Assembly (NCBI GenBank): GCA_032209605.1
Contig: JASFXZ010000028.1
Span: 248,001 to 312,000, forward strand
Direction of reading: 5' to 3'
DNA: 64,000 bases
Origin: Mactromeris polynyma
Taxonomy: Eukaryota; Mollusca; Bivalvia; Venerida; Mactridae
This document shows, in pieces, positions 61,901 through 64,000 of this stretch. Each line of letters starts with the position of its first letter. Position 1 is the stretch's first letter. The position numbers were made by a program, and so were the translations under genes. The notes under the pieces were generated by a model. It saw only the letters and a program-made list of their open reading frames with translations, ran no database searches and was not told the DNA's origin.

Positions 61901-63163
61901 GATCAATTCAGAAAACATTAATGTTGGTAAAATGAAAGCAAAATTGACACTTTTATGTGTACTTATTTTTAATACTTTATATAGCCCGTCTGTTTTAGTG
62001 AGTATGAGCACGAGGCTTCAATTATTGTTGATGAAAATATTATAAGGGCAACTATGACCATTTTTGTGTCATACTTTTTTCTAACTTTGTGTTCCAAAGT
62101 TTTTCTAGCAAGAGGAAGTTATCATAAGGTAAACATAATGAAACAAAAATAGTCATTGTTTTGTAACTAAGAAGAACAAACTGCACACATCGTAGTGTGA
62201 CATAATGGTGTATAGTCGGTTTTATAACCAAAAAAAAAAAATTAAAAAAAAAAAAAATCTGAATTTTGCAATAAAATGTTTTGAGTCGGCGGCCAAATCT
62301 CGGGTCGGTCGGTAATGGGCAAACAAACCTAATTTTAATTTAGGCCTTATGTATAGAGTTTGATATGTTGAACAATGCATAAGATATTATATTTAGTGAC
62401 ACAACTTATGTTTGTTTGACAATTGATAGGTTTTGGGTAAATATTAACCCACTTTCAATGATGATAGGTTTTCTCGTCAGTAGGGTAACACAGTGATGTA
62501 CCTAGGTTCAACTCTAGGGTCAAATGGAACCCCTGAATAAACTGAAATCTTTATTATGCGTTATTAATTAGACCATGCTCAGCAATCTGTCTAATCAGCA
62601 GCCTCTATTTCAACCATCTATAAAAAAAATCTATATCAAATAATTCGAGGGCTAAACGCAACACTGTCGTAACTCCTATGTATTTATATAGGAGTTACGA
62701 CAGTGTTGCGTTGAGCCCTCGAATTATACAATGGTCCATGTAGTAGTTGATCACGATAATAATGTCCTTTTGTATACGATAAGTTGTCTTTATTTTAGGG
62801 GCCGACAGGAATATGTGGGACCAGCCCCTCTGTATAGGACCCGATCACAAAGAGGAGATGCCCGTGTGGGAACTACTTCCTGTTAATGAATTTTTCACAT
62901 TCAATATGCCATTTGAATTGGAAGGAAATACGAAATCGATTCCGGGCGGATTACCCGGCAAGTACCAAAGGGCAGTGACTCATCGCCATAGACAAATAGA
63001 TTCCTGGCAAAAAATGGTGAAGGAGGCGGGACTTAGTCGCGATCAACGGAAGGAGTTTCAAGGATTGGTCGAGAGCCGGTTTCATGTCTGGTTATCTGAA
63101 TCGGGACATAAACGAGAACTTGATAGTCTGGTTGTGCCTTCCGTCGGAAAGAAATCCCATTAA
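49990..63163 (+). CDS. TBCCD1: TBCC domain-containing protein 1
   Basis: Sixteen coding exons: 49990-50085, 50506-50567, 50990-51052, 51301-51398, 52238-52346, 52867-52936, 53987-54062, 55230-55323, 56019-56085, 57153-57273, 57956-58046, 58954-59002, 59425-59504, 60363-60485, 61168-61304 and 62799-63163. All borders are GT-AG and the sum is 566 residues (human: 557). Blocks matching the family in order: LWVKAEPFSYGAFHIAP, VWRHIACNKLHLSEDLAWL, FLYIQQLHKVSLKASL, LVQNPFGISACIASGRRLSW, IIIMSQVGKQTIAR, SVKIHRCHSAFLYLLSPLR, SVTIEKCRNS (beta-helix TBCC domain), LLTPNPPVILSGND, PFELEGNTKSIPGGLPGKY and the C-terminal helix. In animals TBCCD1 sits at the centrosome and spindle poles and helps keep Golgi and centrosome in place. 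It lacks the arginine-finger role of true cofactor C; that part is from family knowledge. Confidence 0.96.
50200..50415 (+). mobile_element. tRNA-derived SINE, family A, diverged
   Basis: Shares ctcctgatcagaaggtt, ggaagcagtcatcaagagtg and the cacaatcgatg 3' end with the copy at 41640-41842. It lies in TBCCD1 intron 1. Confidence 0.8.
51783..52006. mobile_element. MITE with tactgtatagcggg-type ends
   Basis: The right end cccgctatacagta is the inverse of the left end tgctgtatagcac with changes; the interior repeats ggcggtttttag / ttggcgaagtttaatttg words in both directions. It lies in TBCCD1 intron 4. Confidence 0.65.
52343..52804 (+). other. Unexplained 153-codon ORF in TBCCD1 intron 5
   Basis: An ATG at 52343, four bases before the donor of TBCCD1 exon 5 and in a different frame, opens 153 codons to 52804. 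It has mixed composition (for example SLWGVGAHFLLNDGIKFE) unlike a low-complexity random frame. No homology recognised; it could be a decayed element or chance. Confidence 0.3.
54872..55134. mobile_element. MITE with long AGGGCCCGTATTC ends
   Basis: Inverted ends of about 50 bp: AGGGCCCGTATTCAAAAACG continuing through ttaagactgaatctcagact, with the near-exact inverse on the right. It lies in TBCCD1 intron 7. Confidence 0.88.
56575..56745. repeat. Dispersed repeat shared with 26130-26345
   Basis: Shares gattcatgatgcaaatt, cccctatcaaaaggac and aaaaaaatggctgg in order. It lies in TBCCD1 intron 9. Confidence 0.65.
56861..56991. mobile_element. Harbinger-type MITE, 131 bp, TAA duplication
   Basis: Ends GGCCAAAACAAAAAATAAGT and near-inverse ACTTATTTTTTGGCC, with TAA on both sides (56858-56860, 56992-56994). 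The centre has gactacctacctaccc. Its relative is nested in the element at 32782-33144. Confidence 0.85.
58368..58693. mobile_element. MITE, 326 bp, short form of the 61651-62346 family
   Basis: Ends GGCCTAAATTAAAATTAGGT and inverse of GGCCATAATTAAAAAAGTCT; inner gtttgccctttaccgacc occurs at both ends inverted. It is the reverse complement of much of 61651-62346. It lies in TBCCD1 intron 11. Confidence 0.85.
59727..60132. mobile_element. MITE-like element, 406 bp
   Basis: CATACATGCCATAT at the left end is exactly inverted at the right end. The interior repeats gtgag words in both orientations. It lies in TBCCD1 intron 13. Confidence 0.6.
60697..60870 (+). mobile_element. Possible tRNA-derived SINE
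   Basis: The A-box-like gcatagtgggtaaggtttgg and B-box-like gtgttgaaacccc-type text precede caacttcacc and ccaggaagttgaccc, a loose echo of SINE family A. It lies in TBCCD1 intron 14. Confidence 0.4.
60977..61143. mobile_element. Tc1/mariner-type MITE, sister of 25085-25264
   Basis: Left end CAGTCGGACCTCATTCATTC, TA on both sides. The body follows 25085-25264 closely but lacks about 12 bases just inside the right end. It lies in TBCCD1 intron 14. Confidence 0.82.
61651..62346. mobile_element. MITE, 696 bp, long form with TTA duplication
   Basis: Ends GGCCATAATTAAAAAAGTCT and the inverse of GGCCTAAATTAAAATTAGGT, flanked by TTA (61648-61650, 62347-62349), as in PIF/Harbinger. It has about 370 bp of interior (about 61810-62170) absent from 58368-58693. 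It lies in TBCCD1 intron 15. Confidence 0.87.
62640..62727. repeat. Near-perfect palindrome, 40-bp arms
   Basis: ataattcgagggctaaacgc onward to actcctat is inverted after eight bases, with one mismatch. It ends 71 bases before the last TBCCD1 exon. Confidence 0.93.
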
Positions 63164-63284
63164 CGGCTTGATTCCTTACTTGTTTGTTTGTTTGTTTGTT
63201 CGTCAGTGTTTGTATTAATGTGTTACAGCTATGTTGCAGAATTATATGTTACAGTCTAGGCTTCATTATGCTGTGATTTATAAA

Positions 63285-63350
63285 AAATGTTTTACTGCCT
63301 GTGTCTTTTCAATTGGGGAAAATAGGCGCGATAAATCCCAAATTTAGGAG
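63285..63350. repeat. Dispersed repeat shared with 47410-47480
   Basis: Both have ttactgcctgtg, ccttttcaattggg-type text and gataaatcccaaattt in order. Type unknown. Confidence 0.6.
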
Positions 63351-63354
63351 CAGG

Positions 63355-63790
63355 TGATAGGTATCTGTATCTCTGTATCTGTAGTAGTCCAGCGTAGGGC
63401 CACTTCTGGCATAACACGCTGGATGAGGAGCCACCTATTGGCGTGGCTGGAGGGCAGACTTGAAGCCCTCAACAGTAGCTGCGCCCGCGACGCTCTCACT
63501 AAGGGTGTTCCAATCCTGCACTGTTTGGATGAAAAATGAGTTTTTGTATTGTAGGGTAGCAGCTGTTCTAATTTTGAAGCAGTTGGATTTTTGGCCAATT
63601 TTTCAACTATATTTGTTTGGATGGAGTCTTTCTATATTTTTGCTTTTATTTGTCTCTTTTCTTCAATCGGTGATAAATAACTTGTTTTGTTGATTGCTGG
63701 CACCATACCCCTAATTATCTTGAACAGGAAGACCAACCTTGCCTGTTTGTGGCGATCCTTCACATAGGTAGATTCTTCAGACTTCAGAAA
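63355..63790 (-). mobile_element. LINE ORF2 C-terminal remnant
   Basis: On the minus strand 63760-63640 reads KQARLVFLFKIIRGMVPAI and on towards YLSPIEEKRQIKAK, and 63560-63430 reads KNSFFIQTVQDWNTLSES then GAATVEGFKSAL. These are the conserved closing blocks of many LINE reverse transcriptases (SFF...V.DWN.L). No active-site part is seen; the rest is beyond or lost. Confidence 0.82.
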
Positions 63791-64000
63791 AAATTATACC
63801 CTACATACATTACACCTAAATACTTTGGGCAAATCTTGAAAAATGAAGGTTTTGCCAATATTCAATTATTAATATCACAAACTGTGAGGTGCAGTCTCAA
63901 TGTTAATTTTTCATTTACTATGTGAATCAAATGTCTAGTGCAAAGATTGTTTAGTATCAATGGCACTAAATAGTATGTGATATTTACATTTTTATTGTAT

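Overview
This is a eukaryotic, AT-rich window full of introns and young repeats, with no bacterial-style operons. Everything points to a mollusc, most likely a bivalve: an HSP70 family-12 gene, many tRNA-derived SINEs, dense short inverted-repeat (MITE) elements, a Gypsy and LINE remnants. Species cannot be fixed from the sequence alone.

Layout. 1-2929: the 3' half of a decayed Gypsy-type LTR retrotransposon ending in a 131-bp LTR. 4129-12771 (+): HSP70 family-12 (HSPA12-like) gene, four exons visible, 5' end missing; a LINE lies in its second visible intron and a duplicated exon fragment lies downstream (13187-13403). 18227-32206 (-): SETD6-like lysine methyltransferase, nine well-supported exons plus one tentative last exon; its introns hold a PIF/Harbinger transposon, SINEs, MITEs, an array of about 20 short stem-loops and a 40-bp satellite. 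33375-39895 (+): fructosamine-3-kinase family (FN3K/FN3KRP) gene, eight coding exons, complete. 44694-48945 (-): ERp29-type ER protein, four exons, complete with signal peptide and KDEL tail. 49990-63163 (+): TBCCD1, sixteen coding exons, complete. 63355-63790 (-): LINE ORF2 tail.

The genes alternate in direction: HSPA12 and SETD6 converge, SETD6 and FN3KRP are head to head (1.2 kb between start codons), FN3KRP and ERp29 converge, and ERp29 and TBCCD1 are head to head (1.0 kb). I see no shared pathway; these look like unrelated housekeeping genes (protein methylation, deglycation, ER folding/secretion, centrosome/Golgi positioning) plus one stress-type ATPase. Exon joins for SETD6 exons 1-9, FN3KRP, ERp29 and TBCCD1 were checked by hand: all introns are GT-AG and phases add up to 316, 253 and 566 residues for the last three.

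Most unusual items: a tandem array of two alternating stem-loop types that share one loop and show stem-preserving changes (29309-29914); a Harbinger element inserted in a MITE whose relative elsewhere in the window shows the empty site; a SINE whose target duplication lies on a SETD6 splice donor; two large near-perfect palindromes; and an unexplained 153-codon ORF inside a TBCCD1 intron. No CRISPR, rRNA or confident functional tRNA gene is present.
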